A stretch of DNA of 64,000 bases from Oerskovia enterophila (GTDB lineage Bacteria; Actinomycetota; Actinomycetes; Actinomycetales; Cellulomonadaceae): positions 1 to 64,000 of the forward strand of contig NZ_MAQA01000025.1 of assembly GCF_001692445.1 (NCBI RefSeq), given 5' to 3'. Positions 34,599-43,842 of this stretch are shown piece after piece (within the stretch, counting starts at the first letter, position 1; each line of letters begins with the position of its first letter). The notes beneath the pieces were generated by a model. The model saw only the letters and a program-made list of their open reading frames with translations. It made no database searches and had not been told where the DNA came from. The position numbers and the translations under genes are program-made.

Positions 34599-35474
34599 TC
34601 AGGCGGCGCCCGCGGTCGCCAGGGTCGAGGGCAGCCAGAGCGCGACCACCAGGACGAGGACGCTCGCGGCGACCTCCCCCATCCCGAACTGCAGGGGTTT
34701 CGCCCCTGTCCTCGGTACCCACACCGCCCGGGCCGTCAGGCCGGCGAACAGCAGCACCGCGGGCCACCACGCGAGCCCGGCCGCTGCGAGCGCCACGCTC
34801 ACGACGGCCGCTGCGGCCACGTGGTAGACGACCGACGCGACCAGGTAGGAGCGCTCGCCGCGCTCCCGGACGAGCGTCTTGACGTAGAGGATCGTCCCCG
34901 CGAAGTAGACCAGCACGAGCACGAAGACGGCCCACACCTGGGGCCAGCCGATCCCTGCGAGGCCCGTGACGCCGTCGGGCAGCGAGACACCCGGCCACAG
35001 GTCCGGCGCCGGACCTGTCCCGGCCACGAACGCGACCGGCAGCATGAGGCACGCCGCGAGCACCGTGGCCCCGTCGTTGAGCAGCGAGCGCTCGCGCCGC
35101 CGGTACGAGCTCCACAGGCTCACCCCGAGCAGGGGGAGGAACAGCGGGACCCAGGCCAGGAGGTCGGGCCGCAGGGACAGGACCACGACGGCTGGGACGA
35201 CCGTCGCGATCCCGTACGCCCGCACGGGCGGCAGGTAGCGCGCCCTGAAGCGGGACTTGAGCCACAGGCCCGCGGCGAAGAACGCGAAGTACCCCACGAA
35301 CCACAGGACCGCGAGCGGCACGTGCACCCAGGCCGGGCCGCCGAGGACGACGCCGACCAGCAGCGGCACCGCGAGCATCGCCCACGCGCCGTGCTGGTCG
35401 GGGACCCAGCCCGGGCCGCGGCGTCGTCGACGTCCTGCCGGACGCCGCTCAGGTCGCGTGCTCCCCTGGGTCAT
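34599..35474 (-). CDS. YwiC-like membrane protein
   Basis: A 291-aa membrane protein of the YwiC-like family with about eight helices. The hallmark WVPDQHGAWAMLAVPLLVG opens the first helix, after a 20-residue Arg-rich cytoplasmic start. Function not established; the Bacillus gene lies near nitrate-respiration genes. The ATG at 35474 has no clear ribosome site; CAGTCT ends 6 nt upstream, so a leaderless message is possible. A frame open to 35825 is not supported. Confidence 0.83.
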   Translation of the reverse strand: MTQGSTRPERRPAGRRRRRGPGWVPDQHGAWAMLAVPLLVGVVLGGPAWVHVPLAVLWFVGYFAFFAAGLWLKSRFRARYLPPVRAYGIATVVPAVVVLSLRPDLLAWVPLFLPLLGVSLWSSYRRRERSLLNDGATVLAACLMLPVAFVAGTGPAPDLWPGVSLPDGVTGLAGIGWPQVWAVFVLVLVYFAGTILYVKTLVRERGERSYLVASVVYHVAAAAVVSVALAAAGLAWWPAVLLFAGLTARAVWVPRTGAKPLQFGMGEVAASVLVLVVALWLPSTLATAGAA

Positions 35475-35658
35475 GCCCAGAGACTGGCACGCGTCCGTGC
35501 AGCCCAGGGGGACGTCCCGGCGGGCGGACCAGGCGTCCCGGCCGGTGGACTCACCCGGTCCCCGACGTGCGTTCCCGGCGCGCCGCCAGCATCGTTGACC
35601 CGGGAGCACCGCGAGGGCAGGCTCGTGGCAGGGGCACCCGCCAGTCCGAGGGAGGACG

Positions 35659-36282
35659 ATGCACAAGCCGGACGAACCAGCAGGCGCCCATGAGTCGTGG
35701 GAGCAGATCGTCGCCCGTTTCGCACGCTTCAGCGGCGTCGTGGGCGAGATCACCGACCCGCTCACGTGGGGGCTGGACCTCGAGGAGGAGACCGTCACCG
35801 GGACGGGTGACGACCGCGACCCCACCGAGGAGCGGTTCCTGCGCGCCTACGTGTCGTTCGTGGGCGAGGCGGTCGACGTCGAGACGCTCCGCGTCGGCAC
35901 CGACGACCCCGAGCAGATCGACGACATCGTGCGCGCCGCGCTCAGCGGGGCGCTGGCCTCGCCCCTGCACAGCGACGTCCCCGAGGGGGCCGAGGGCCCG
36001 ACGGGGGCGGACTTCGCCGACGCGTACCAGGACTACCGCTCGGCGATGCGGGCGATCGTCGAGGAGGTCGACCTCGCGGCGCTGCAGCGCACGGCCTTCG
36101 TGCTCGACGACGTCTCGCACCCGTGCGTGCGGGTCGCGGTCCGGGGGACGGTCGCGGTGTACGTCCCGGTCGGCGACCGGGCCGTGATCGTCTCCGGCCC
36201 GACCGACCTCGTGGACCGTCTGGACATCTCCACGGCCCCGATCCGCAACCTCCTGCACGGCGACGACGGGCCTCGGTTCTGA
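35659..36282 (+). CDS. Acidic cytoplasmic protein, unknown function
   Basis: Not recognised. A 207-aa, strongly acidic protein (runs such as LDLEEETVTGTGDDRDPTEE and VPEGAEGPTGADFADAYQDY) with no signal peptide or helix for membrane insertion. The C-terminal 60 residues alternate hydrophobic strands (VRVAVRGTVAVYVPVGDRAVIVSG). GAGGGAGGACG gives a strong ribosome site for the ATG. It precedes the stress protein gene by 153 bp. Confidence 0.75.
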   Translation: MHKPDEPAGAHESWEQIVARFARFSGVVGEITDPLTWGLDLEEETVTGTGDDRDPTEERFLRAYVSFVGEAVDVETLRVGTDDPEQIDDIVRAALSGALASPLHSDVPEGAEGPTGADFADAYQDYRSAMRAIVEEVDLAALQRTAFVLDDVSHPCVRVAVRGTVAVYVPVGDRAVIVSGPTDLVDRLDISTAPIRNLLHGDDGPRF

Positions 36283-36435
36283 CCCGTCCGCGCCCGTCGT
36301 CCGGTGCTGACGCCGAGGCGTGATCAAGCAGACACGCCCAGGCGTGACGTGGCCGTCGGGAACGACCAAGATGGGTGGTGCGGACGGTGCACAGTCGCAC
36401 TGGACGGTCGTCGAGCAAGAGAGCAGGTGACGTCG

Positions 36436-37344
36436 ATGCGTGACGTGGTCGTCGGTGTGGACGGGTCGGTCCAGTCGCAGGAGGCCCTCGACTGGGCCCT
36501 GGTCGAGGCGGGCTCACGAGGGGTGCCGCTCACCGCGGTCCTCGCGTGGGAGCCCTCTTGGCAGGACGGTCCGCGCCCGTCGGAGCCCTCCGACTTCAGC
36601 CACCTCGCGGACCTCAAGCAGGAGCAGGTCCTGACCCTCCTGGACGAGGCCAGGCACCGGACCGGGGTCGAGACGATCACGCACGCCGAGCAGGTCCAGG
36701 GGTCGCCCGCTGCCGCGCTGCTGGCTCGGGCCGAGCACGCCGAGATGCTCGTGGTCGGGCGTCGCGGGCTGGGACGCCTGGGACGGCTGGTGCTGGGGTC
36801 GGTGTCCTCGGCCGTCGTGCAGGGGGCCGCTCAGGTGCCGGTCACGGTCGTCCGGTCGAGCGAGGAGGCCGAGGCCCCCGAGGCCCCCGAGGTCGACGGC
36901 AGCGTGCCGCGCGTCGTCGTGGGCGTGGACGGTTCACGCACCTCGGTGCACGCGCTGCGTCACGGCATCGAGGTCGCCCGCCGCACGGGCGCCGTGCTCG
37001 ACGCCGTGTTCTGCTGGCAGATCGTCACGCTCGCCCCGCTGCCGGACTCGTGGGGCTGGACTCCTCCGATCGACGACTACGAGAAGTTCGCGGGCGAGCA
37101 GCTCGACCGCGCGCTCGAGGCCGCGGGCGCGGACCTCTCCGAGGACCGGCTGCAGCGCAGCGTCGTGCACGCGCAGCCCGCCAAGGGCCTGATCGACGCG
37201 GCCCGCGGCGCCGAGCGGCTGGTCGTGGGCAACCGTGGCACGGGCGGGTTCGACCGGCTGCTGCTCGGCTCGGTCAGCCGGCAGGCCGTCGAGTACGCGT
37301 CGTGCCCGGTGACGGTCGTGCGTCGCCCCGCCGAGGAGTCCTGA
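36436..37344 (+). CDS. Tandem-domain universal stress protein
   Basis: A 302-aa protein with two Usp domains (about 1-140 and 155-298). Each starts with VVVGVDGS and ends with the ATP-binding G-x2-G-x9-GS motif (GRRGLGRLGRLVLGS; GNRGTGGFDRLLLGS), so both should bind ATP. The actinobacterial two-domain type is often induced by hypoxia or starvation; I saw no clear DosR box upstream. AGCAGGTGAC lies before the ATG. The stop is 6 bp from that of the convergent sigma fusion gene, with no hairpin between. Confidence 0.92.
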   Translation: MRDVVVGVDGSVQSQEALDWALVEAGSRGVPLTAVLAWEPSWQDGPRPSEPSDFSHLADLKQEQVLTLLDEARHRTGVETITHAEQVQGSPAAALLARAEHAEMLVVGRRGLGRLGRLVLGSVSSAVVQGAAQVPVTVVRSSEEAEAPEAPEVDGSVPRVVVGVDGSRTSVHALRHGIEVARRTGAVLDAVFCWQIVTLAPLPDSWGWTPPIDDYEKFAGEQLDRALEAAGADLSEDRLQRSVVHAQPAKGLIDAARGAERLVVGNRGTGGFDRLLLGSVSRQAVEYASCPVTVVRRPAEES

Positions 37345-37350
37345 GGCGGG

Positions 37351-39282
37351 TCAGCCCGCGATCGTGAAGGTCGAGGTCACGGTCGGCCCTGCCTCGACCA
37401 CGCTGCCGCCGACCGCCCGGACGTAGCGCAGCCCGATCGAGTGCTCGCCGGGTGCGAGCCCCGACACGACGCGGTCGAGCGGGCGGCCGTTCGCGCCGTG
37501 CAGGTTGCCCGTGGCGACTCCGTCCACCAAGACCTGCAGGGTCATCCCGGCACGCCCCTCGATCCGGACGTCGATCGACGGCGCCCAGTCCAGGACGGAC
37601 CCGTCGACGGGCGTGAGGATCGTGGGCAGCGCGAACGTGAACGGTCCCTGGACGGTGGTCGGCTCGGAGGTCAGCCCGCCGCGCTCCTGGGTCACGGTGA
37701 GGCTGTCCCAGCCTCCCCCGCTGCCCGACGGCGCCGCGCGCCACGTTCCGGTCGGCGAGACCTCCGCGGTGGCCAGGACCGAGGACGCCCCGGTCGGGTC
37801 GGTGCCGGTCAGGGTGACCGTCGCACCGGCCTCCCCGGTGCCCGAGAGCTCGGGCAGGAAGACCAGCTCGCCCGGCGCGGGGGCGACGAGGGTGGGCGCG
37901 ACGGGCGGGAGGTCGACGGGGTCGACCGGGTCGACCGGGTCCACCGGATCGACGGGGTCCACCGGATCGACCGGGTCCGGTGGCACGGGCCCGACGGGCG
38001 GCTCGGTGACGACAGGCGCCTCGGGTCCGGCGCCGGTGCCCTGAGGTCGCTGCGAGGAGCCCGTCCCGGGGGAACCTGACGAGCCGGTCCCACCCGAGGG
38101 CCCCTGGCCCGGGACCTCGGGCAGGCCCGTCCCAGGGGGCTCGGCCGCTTCGTCGTCCGGGATGTCCGCGGGGTCCGTCGTCCCGGGGGCGCCGGCGGTC
38201 GCCCCGTCAGCCGATCCTGGCGAGTCGCTCTCGGCGGTGAGCTGTTCGGCGACCGCCGGCGGCGCTGCGGCCCAGGGCTGCGCGACGACCAGCACACCGG
38301 CCGCGACCGCGACGCCCGCACCGACCAGAGCGAGCACGAGCCCGCCCGAGAAGCCACCCGCGGTCGCCCCGGCCCCCGAGGCCGCCGCACCGAGCGGGCC
38401 CGACCCGCCCGACGCTCCGCCCGAGCCGGTGGGACCTGGGGAGGCGAGCTCCGCCGTCGGGCCGACGAACGTCCCTACCGGTGCCGCGCCCGCCGCGCCG
38501 CCCAGCGCGAACGAGCCTCCGCCCAGGACCGCCGGGACCCCCAGGACCAGCGGGACCAGCAGCAGGCCCAGGCGGGAGGCGACCTGGTCGACCTCCTCGA
38601 CGAGGATCGAGCACGACAGGCACCCCGTGAGGTGCTCCTCGAACCGGTCCTTCTGACGAGCGCTCAGGGCACCGCGGTTGTAGTCGCCCATCAGCTCGAC
38701 GGCCCAGCGACACTCCTCGGGCACCGCGGCGGCGTTGACGTGCGCCTGGAGCCACGACCGACGCAGGCCCTCGCGCGCCCGGTACGCGAGCGCCGAGACG
38801 GACCCCGCGCTCAGCCCGAGCAGCGGGGCGACCTCCCGGGGGTCCATGCCCTCGACCTCGGTGTACCAGAGCACCGCCTGCCACCGCTCGGGGAGCGCCT
38901 TGAACGCCGTGACGGTGACCGAGCCCTCGATCACCCCGTCGGCCATGTCGACCGGGTCGGCGACCTCCGGGACCTCCTCCACGGCGATCGGGTGCGGCGC
39001 GTGCGACCACGAGATCGCGACGCTGCGGACCGTCTGGTAGAGGTAGGGCCGGAACGGACCGTTCGGCCCGTGCCCGCCCTGGATCGCGTTCAGGATGCGC
39101 GCGAACGACTCCTGGACCAGGTCGTCCGGGTCGAACGACGACGTGACCCGGCGGGCCGCACCACGACCGGCGCCCGCGTGCCGGGTCCACAGGACCCCGT
39201 AGGCGTCCCGCGAGCCCTGGCGCACGGCGTCGACGAGCTCCTCGTCGGCCAGTGCCTCGAGGTTCTGCTCGCTCGTCGCCAT
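37351..39282 (-). CDS. Membrane-anchored ECF sigma factor fused to zinc finger and extracellular Ig-like domains
   Basis: A 643-aa single polypeptide. Residues 1-185 are an ECF sigma factor (region 2 FDPDDLVQESFARILNAIQ; region 4 GMDPREVAPLLGLSAGSVSALAYRAREGLR). Residues 190-226 hold a zinc-finger anti-sigma-like motif H217-x3-C221-x2-C224 (RFEEHLTGCLSC). Hydrophobic helices at about 238-262 and 313-335 follow, then a long Pro/Gly/Ser-rich region with seven PVD repeats (about 440-465) and a C-terminal Ig-like region (about 475-640). It resembles ECF groups with built-in membrane anti-sigma modules (ECF52-like). Release may need proteolysis. GGAAGGACG precedes the ATG at 39282. Confidence 0.9.
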   Translation of the reverse strand: MATSEQNLEALADEELVDAVRQGSRDAYGVLWTRHAGAGRGAARRVTSSFDPDDLVQESFARILNAIQGGHGPNGPFRPYLYQTVRSVAISWSHAPHPIAVEEVPEVADPVDMADGVIEGSVTVTAFKALPERWQAVLWYTEVEGMDPREVAPLLGLSAGSVSALAYRAREGLRRSWLQAHVNAAAVPEECRWAVELMGDYNRGALSARQKDRFEEHLTGCLSCSILVEEVDQVASRLGLLLVPLVLGVPAVLGGGSFALGGAAGAAPVGTFVGPTAELASPGPTGSGGASGGSGPLGAAASGAGATAGGFSGGLVLALVGAGVAVAAGVLVVAQPWAAAPPAVAEQLTAESDSPGSADGATAGAPGTTDPADIPDDEAAEPPGTGLPEVPGQGPSGGTGSSGSPGTGSSQRPQGTGAGPEAPVVTEPPVGPVPPDPVDPVDPVDPVDPVDPVDPVDLPPVAPTLVAPAPGELVFLPELSGTGEAGATVTLTGTDPTGASSVLATAEVSPTGTWRAAPSGSGGGWDSLTVTQERGGLTSEPTTVQGPFTFALPTILTPVDGSVLDWAPSIDVRIEGRAGMTLQVLVDGVATGNLHGANGRPLDRVVSGLAPGEHSIGLRYVRAVGGSVVEAGPTVTSTFTIAG

Positions 39283-39364
39283 GGGCGTCCTTCCGGCGTC
39301 CCGGGATGACGCCGGGCGCACGATCGGGGGCGCCCCGTGCCTGCCACGAGGTGCCCGTCATGAA

Positions 39365-39413
39365 GAGAGACACGCCCCGGACGCGATCATGACGCGACGG
39401 TGACGTGTCTCTC
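39365..39413. promoter_or_regulatory. Spaced inverted repeat upstream of the sigma fusion gene
   Basis: GAGAGACACG (39365-39374) and its complement (39404-39413) are separated by 29 nt. It lies 83 bp before the sigma fusion start and 33 bp after the pentapeptide stop. It may be a weak terminator or a regulatory site. Confidence 0.4.
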
Positions 39414-39445
39414 AGCGGGGCCCCGGTGCTGCGGCCGGCGACCGG

Positions 39446-40066
39446 TCAGTGGGTCCGGACGTCCAGCCCCAGGGACTCGGCGAGGACGAGCGCCTGAGCA
39501 GGATCGACGATCGCACCCTGCACGGTGCTCGACAGGGGGTCGAGCGAACGGAGGTCGCTGCCCCGCAGGTCCGTCCCCGTGAAGTCGGCCTTGTGCAGCC
39601 ACGCACCCGACAGGTCGAGGTCTCGCAGCACCGCGCCCTGGCAGCGCGCACCCGTCAGGTCCGCCTCGCGGAACCGCGCGCCGGTCAGCGTCGCGCTGCG
39701 CAGGTCGGCTGCCGGGAGACCCACGAACGACCAGTTGCCGCCCACGACCTTCAGGAGGTCGAAGCTGCACTCGGTGAACACCGAGCCGACGGCCTTGCAG
39801 CGCGTGAACGTGGCGTCGAAGAACGAGCACCGCGAGAACGTGCAGTTCGCGAAGGCCGAGTCGGTGTGGGTCGACGCGTTGAAGCGCACGTTGCGGAAGG
39901 TACACCCGGTGAACGTGGCGCCCGTCGTCGTGATCTCCGAGAAGTCGCAGTCGCCGAACGCCACGCGCTCGAACGTCTCGCCGTCGAGATCACGCCCGTA
40001 CCAGTCCTCGCGGTCGACCGACGAGTCGGTGGGCGGGGTGGGGTCTCCGTGCGCGCGATCAGCCAT
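39446..40066 (-). CDS. Pentapeptide-repeat protein
   Basis: A 206-aa protein made largely of A(D/N)LxX-type pentapeptide repeats (residues 25-185), for example FERVAFGDCDFSE, FTGCTFRNVRF, ADLRSATLTGARFREADLTGAR. It should fold as a right-handed quadrilateral beta helix; some relatives (MfpA, Qnr) mimic DNA and protect gyrase, but many have other roles. The central repeats are Cys/Phe-rich. No signal peptide. TACGGT (40079-40074) ends 7 nt before the ATG and no ribosome site is present, so it is probably leaderless. Confidence 0.9.
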   Translation of the reverse strand: MADRAHGDPTPPTDSSVDREDWYGRDLDGETFERVAFGDCDFSEITTTGATFTGCTFRNVRFNASTHTDSAFANCTFSRCSFFDATFTRCKAVGSVFTECSFDLLKVVGGNWSFVGLPAADLRSATLTGARFREADLTGARCQGAVLRDLDLSGAWLHKADFTGTDLRGSDLRSLDPLSSTVQGAIVDPAQALVLAESLGLDVRTH

Positions 40067-40112
40067 GGGAGGGACCGTACCGGGAGGCACTGACGGGTCG
40101 CTGGGACCGGGT

Positions 40113-40193
40113 GCCGAGCACGAGGTTCCGCGCGGTCGAGCACGAGGTTGCGGTCGTGAGAACGGCCGGGGCGACCGCAACCTCGTGCTCGAC
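40113..40193. repeat. Dispersed palindrome, family C, copy 1
   Basis: Arms GTCGAGCACGAGGTTGCGGTCG (22 bp; 40135-40156) and 40172-40193 are perfect complements. An extra direct half-copy (GCCGAGCACGAGGTTCCG, 40113-40130) precedes them. The same palindrome is found at 52710-52770 and 56404-56463. It sits between two leftward genes. Confidence 0.9.
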
Positions 40194-40218
40194 GCACGAC
40201 AGGCAGCGGTGCTCGGGG

Positions 40219-40479
40219 CTACCGGCGGGCGAACGCTCGGCGGAACGAGTAGACCGCCAGGCACGCCCCCGCGAGACCGACCATCCAGCCGCCGGTCCCG
40301 AGCGCCGGGCCCGTCGTGCAGAGGGCCTCGCCACCGGACGGGTCCTCGACGCACCGCCGCACCTGGACCGCGACAGCCAGGAAGGCCACGACCGCAGCCA
40401 GCACCGACAGCGCCAACCAGCCCCAGCCGATGCGGCGGGGCGTGCGGTCGTCGTCGGGCACTCCAGGCAGGTCGGGCAC
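40219..40479 (-). CDS. Small two-helix membrane protein
   Basis: Not recognised. An 86-aa protein with two hydrophobic helices (about 19-40 and 61-82) and a loop with two cysteines (RRCVEDPSGG and ALCTTGP), which may form a disulfide outside. The GTG at 40479 (start MPDLPGVPDDD) follows TACCCT (40491-40486) by 6 nt, again a leaderless pattern. Longer open frame upstream to 40623 is Arg/Ser-rich and unsupported. Confidence 0.65.
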   Translation of the reverse strand: MPDLPGVPDDDRTPRRIGWGWLALSVLAAVVAFLAVAVQVRRCVEDPSGGEALCTTGPALGTGGWMVGLAGACLAVYSFRRAFARR

Positions 40480-40629
40480 CGTCCGAGGGTAGCGGTCGCG
40501 GGCACCGGCCAGGGACACCGACGACCCGGAGAGCGGGCGCTTCCCCGGGGTCCGCCGGGGCACGCTCCCCGCATGCCTGCACCCACCTCGGGCGACCAGC
40601 TCCGGGACCAGAGCGCACCGCACCGGCGC

Positions 40630-41559
40630 TCAGTGCACGCGCGGCGGGACCTGCACCCGGTCGAGGTCCTCGGCGACCGTGAGCTCGCCGTCGAACACCG
40701 TCCTGGCCTCGGCCCAGAACTCCCCCGCGTCCTGGTAGCGCTGCGAGAAGTGCGTGAGGACGAGCGAGCGGACGCCGCACTCCGCCGCGACCGTGGCAGC
40801 CTGCAGCGCTGTCAGGTGACCGAACGCGTGCGCGAGCTCGCGGTCCCGGTCGAGGAAGGTCGACTCGATCACGAGCAGGTCGACCCCGCGCGCGAGCGAG
40901 AACACCGCGTCGCACAGGCGCGTGTCCATGACGAACGCGAACGACTGCCCCCGGCGCCGGGCGCTCACGTCCTCGAGCCGGACGGTCCGCCCGTCGCCCG
41001 TGACCACCCTCCCCTCGCGCTGGAGCACCCCGATCGCGGGGCCCGCGACGCCGGCCGCGGCGAGGAGCGCGGGCACCATGCGCCGGCCGTCGGGCTCGTC
41101 GAGCCGGTAGCCGAACGCCTCGACACCGTGCTCGAGCCGCTCGGCGCGCAGCGTGAAGCCCTGTTCCGGGCGCACGGGCCAGACGACCCCGTCCTCGGCC
41201 AGCGGCTGGAGCTCCAGGTCCGCGCGGTGGTGGTACGACGTCGCGTCGATCAGGTGGTCGACCCACGCCGCGCCCGACGCCGGGAACGACACCGGGATCG
41301 TGTGCGGCACTCCGTCCAGGCTGATCCGCTGCACGACGCCGGCCAGCCCCAGGCTGTGGTCGCCGTGCAGGTGCGTGATCGCGATCCGCGTCAGGTCCGT
41401 CGCCGACACCCCCGCACGGAGCATCTGCCGCTGCGTCCCCTCGCCCGGGTCGAACAGGACGGCCTCGTCGTCCCAGAACAGGACGTAGCCGTTGTGGTTG
41501 CGCGTCCGGGTGGGCACCTGGCTGGCGGTGCCGAGGACGACGAGCTCGCGGCGGGACAT
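40630..41559 (-). CDS. rnz: Ribonuclease Z (tRNA 3' endonuclease)
   Basis: A 309-aa metallo-beta-lactamase fold nuclease that trims tRNA 3' trailers. The zinc motif HLHGDH is at residues 63-68, preceded by [12 protein letters not shown] (RNase Z signature); MDTR and [10 protein letters not shown] supply later metal and substrate residues. The flexible exosite arm is short. It would act on tRNAs without an encoded CCA, such as the tRNA-Thr in this window. The ATG at 41559 is preceded by TAGCGT (41571-41566) with a 6-nt gap and no ribosome site, suggesting a leaderless message. Confidence 0.93.
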   Translation of the reverse strand: MSRRELVVLGTASQVPTRTRNHNGYVLFWDDEAVLFDPGEGTQRQMLRAGVSATDLTRIAITHLHGDHSLGLAGVVQRISLDGVPHTIPVSFPASGAAWVDHLIDATSYHHRADLELQPLAEDGVVWPVRPEQGFTLRAERLEHGVEAFGYRLDEPDGRRMVPALLAAAGVAGPAIGVLQREGRVVTGDGRTVRLEDVSARRRGQSFAFVMDTRLCDAVFSLARGVDLLVIESTFLDRDRELAHAFGHLTALQAATVAAECGVRSLVLTHFSQRYQDAGEFWAEARTVFDGELTVAEDLDRVQVPPRVH

Positions 41560-41636
41560 GAGCGCACGCTAGCGGCCCGGGGACGCATCAGCACGGCGTC
41601 TCCCGCTCACGGAGACCCGGGCCCCCGTCCCGCGAC

Positions 41637-43733
41637 CTACCAGTCCCTGGCGCCTCGGTCCCCCGGCGCCCCGCGGAACGCGTAGATCAGCACGCGGATG
41701 CTGAGCACCGCGCCGACGAACAGCATCACGGCGCCGAAGACCGAGTACCAGCTCAGGTCGTTCGTGAGCTGCGGGCCGTTCTCCGCGATCAGGAGGAACA
41801 CCCCGCCGACGACGCTCGCCGCGGCGATGATCGTCGAGATGACCTGCTGCACCAGGCTCGTGACGAACTTCCTGTCCCCGGGGTCGGAGAACGCCCGGAC
41901 GTTGACCGTGAACTTCCCCGCCTCGAGGTCGGACGTGATCTTGTTGAGGCGCCGCGGCAGGCGCTCGATCGACGGGGCGAAAGCCAGGAGCTGGGACCCG
42001 GCCTTGGCGCGGATCTTGCGCAGGCTCACCATGTTGCGCAGCAGCTCCTCGCCCTCGTCGCGGGCCGAGGACACCAGCTCGAACGACGGGGACAGGACGT
42101 GCAGCGTCCCGTCGAGCGACGCGATGGTGCGGAACGCCGCGGCGACCTGCGGCGGCACGCCCATGCCCGCGTCGTTCACGAGCCGGACCATCGAGGCGAA
42201 CAGCGACCCGCTGTTGGCTGCCCCTCCGCCCCGGAACCGCAGGATGAGCTGGCCGACCGAGCGCTCGAACCGGCGTTCGTCGAAGCTCTCGGGCTGGTCG
42301 AGGAGCTCGATGAGCGCGTCGGTCGCCGCGATCGAGTCGTCGGCCTCGACCGCGAGCAGCACGGCCGCGAGCGCGACCCGCTCGGCCTCGTCGAGCCGTC
42401 CTACCGACCCGAAGTCGAGCAGCCCGAGCGAGCCGTCGTCGCGCAGCAGGACGTTGCCCGGGTGCAGGTCGGCGTGGAAGACCCCGGTCACGACGATCTG
42501 GTCGAGCGTGACGCGCAGCAGGCGGGCCGCGATGTCGTGGCGCGCGTCGTCGTCGAACGTCGTGAGCAGCTCGGCCGCGTCCCCGACGGGCGTCCCGTCG
42601 AGGCGGTCCATGACCAGGAGCGTCGAGCTCGACAGCTCCGGGTAGACGCGCGGGATCTCGACGAGAGGCACGTTCGCGTCGGGGTCCTCGCCCTGGTGCA
42701 GGCCGGGCAGCGGGTGCCGCCGCGAGCGCCTGACGGTCGCGAGCGCCCCTTGCACGTTGAGCGTGTTCTCGAGCTCGGTCGTGTAGTCGAGCTCCTCGCG
42801 CAACGAGGCCGCGAATCCCTCGGCGAGGTCCATGATGCCCAGCGACGGACCCCAGGACGTGTCGCGCTGGAGCCGGCGCGCGATCCGCAGCACGATCCGC
42901 AGGTCACCCAGGACCTGGGTGCGGGCCCCGGGCCGCTGGACCTTGACGACCACCTCGCGGCCGTCGAGGAGCGTCGCACAGTGCACCTGACCGACCGACG
43001 CCGACGCGATCGGGTCCGGGTCGAAGTGCGCGAACACCGTGTCCACGGGGGCGCCGATCGACCGCGTGACCATGCCCTCGATCTGTGCCCAGGGGGCGGG
43101 CGGTACCTGGCTCTGGAGCCGGGACAGCTCTTCGACGTACACCGCGGGCAGGAGGTCCGCGCGCGTCGAGAGCATCTGGCCGAGCTTCACGAACGTCACG
43201 CCCGCGTCGCTCAGCGCGGCCCGCAGCTCGCGGGCCACGGCCCGCTCCTCGGTGTCCGTGGTCCGCTGGTGGCTGCGCCGGCGCGCCCCGCGGCCGAAGA
43301 ACCCGCCCAGCCCGTGCCGCAGCATGATCCCCATGATCTGCGCGTAGCGCCACATGTCCTTGGACCCGCTGCGGAGCTCGACGACAGCGCGCCAGGGCGT
43401 CGGGATGCTGCCCGTCGGCACCAGGAGCTCCAGGACGAGCAGCAGCCCGAGGCCGATCACGAACGACCACGCCCACGCGAGGACGATGATCACGAGCACG
43501 ACCCCGGGATGGACCGTGAGCGATCCGTCGGCCTCCTGCACGCCGAGCTGCTGGAACCCCTCGGTGAGCCCCCACGACCCGATCGAGACCACGAAGACCG
43601 TCATGAGGATCGAGCGGATCCACCCGACCGGGACCCCCAGGACCCTGCGGGCCGTCGCCGCGAGCAGGAGGACCATGACGATCGTCGCGACGGCCGTGAA
43701 CAGCGCCGTCGCGATCGAGGAGAGGATCTGCAT
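41637..43733 (-). CDS. ABC1/UbiB-type atypical kinase, membrane-bound
   Basis: A 698-aa ADCK/UbiB-like protein. It has an unusual N-terminal membrane region (three helices in about 1-104), then the family KxGQ motif (VKLGQMLSTRADLLP, 182-196), the Ala-rich loop IASASVGQVH (242-251), the VKVQRPG lysine (Lys264), HADLHPGNVLL and LLDFGSVG. Two more helices lie at the C-terminus (about 640-690). UbiB-type proteins are ATPases that support isoprenoid lipid or quinone metabolism; this one would face the membrane. The start is ATG 43733 with AGGGGG in front. Downstream partner not clear. Confidence 0.9.
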   Translation of the reverse strand: MQILSSIATALFTAVATIVMVLLLAATARRVLGVPVGWIRSILMTVFVVSIGSWGLTEGFQQLGVQEADGSLTVHPGVVLVIIVLAWAWSFVIGLGLLLVLELLVPTGSIPTPWRAVVELRSGSKDMWRYAQIMGIMLRHGLGGFFGRGARRRSHQRTTDTEERAVARELRAALSDAGVTFVKLGQMLSTRADLLPAVYVEELSRLQSQVPPAPWAQIEGMVTRSIGAPVDTVFAHFDPDPIASASVGQVHCATLLDGREVVVKVQRPGARTQVLGDLRIVLRIARRLQRDTSWGPSLGIMDLAEGFAASLREELDYTTELENTLNVQGALATVRRSRRHPLPGLHQGEDPDANVPLVEIPRVYPELSSSTLLVMDRLDGTPVGDAAELLTTFDDDARHDIAARLLRVTLDQIVVTGVFHADLHPGNVLLRDDGSLGLLDFGSVGRLDEAERVALAAVLLAVEADDSIAATDALIELLDQPESFDERRFERSVGQLILRFRGGGAANSGSLFASMVRLVNDAGMGVPPQVAAAFRTIASLDGTLHVLSPSFELVSSARDEGEELLRNMVSLRKIRAKAGSQLLAFAPSIERLPRRLNKITSDLEAGKFTVNVRAFSDPGDRKFVTSLVQQVISTIIAAASVVGGVFLLIAENGPQLTNDLSWYSVFGAVMLFVGAVLSIRVLIYAFRGAPGDRGARDW

Positions 43734-43842
43734 GCCCCCTACTCTCCCGCGCACCGGGAGCGGGCGCAGGCGGACACGCTCGCCGCGGGCGGGGCACCGG
43801 GCACCCTGTCGACGGCCAGGGGGCCGCAGTAGCGTGGCGACC

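Noticed and set aside
31714-34827. A 1037-codon open frame on the + strand
   Set aside because: It is the antisense shadow of clpC, whose conserved domains are unmistakable on the minus strand.
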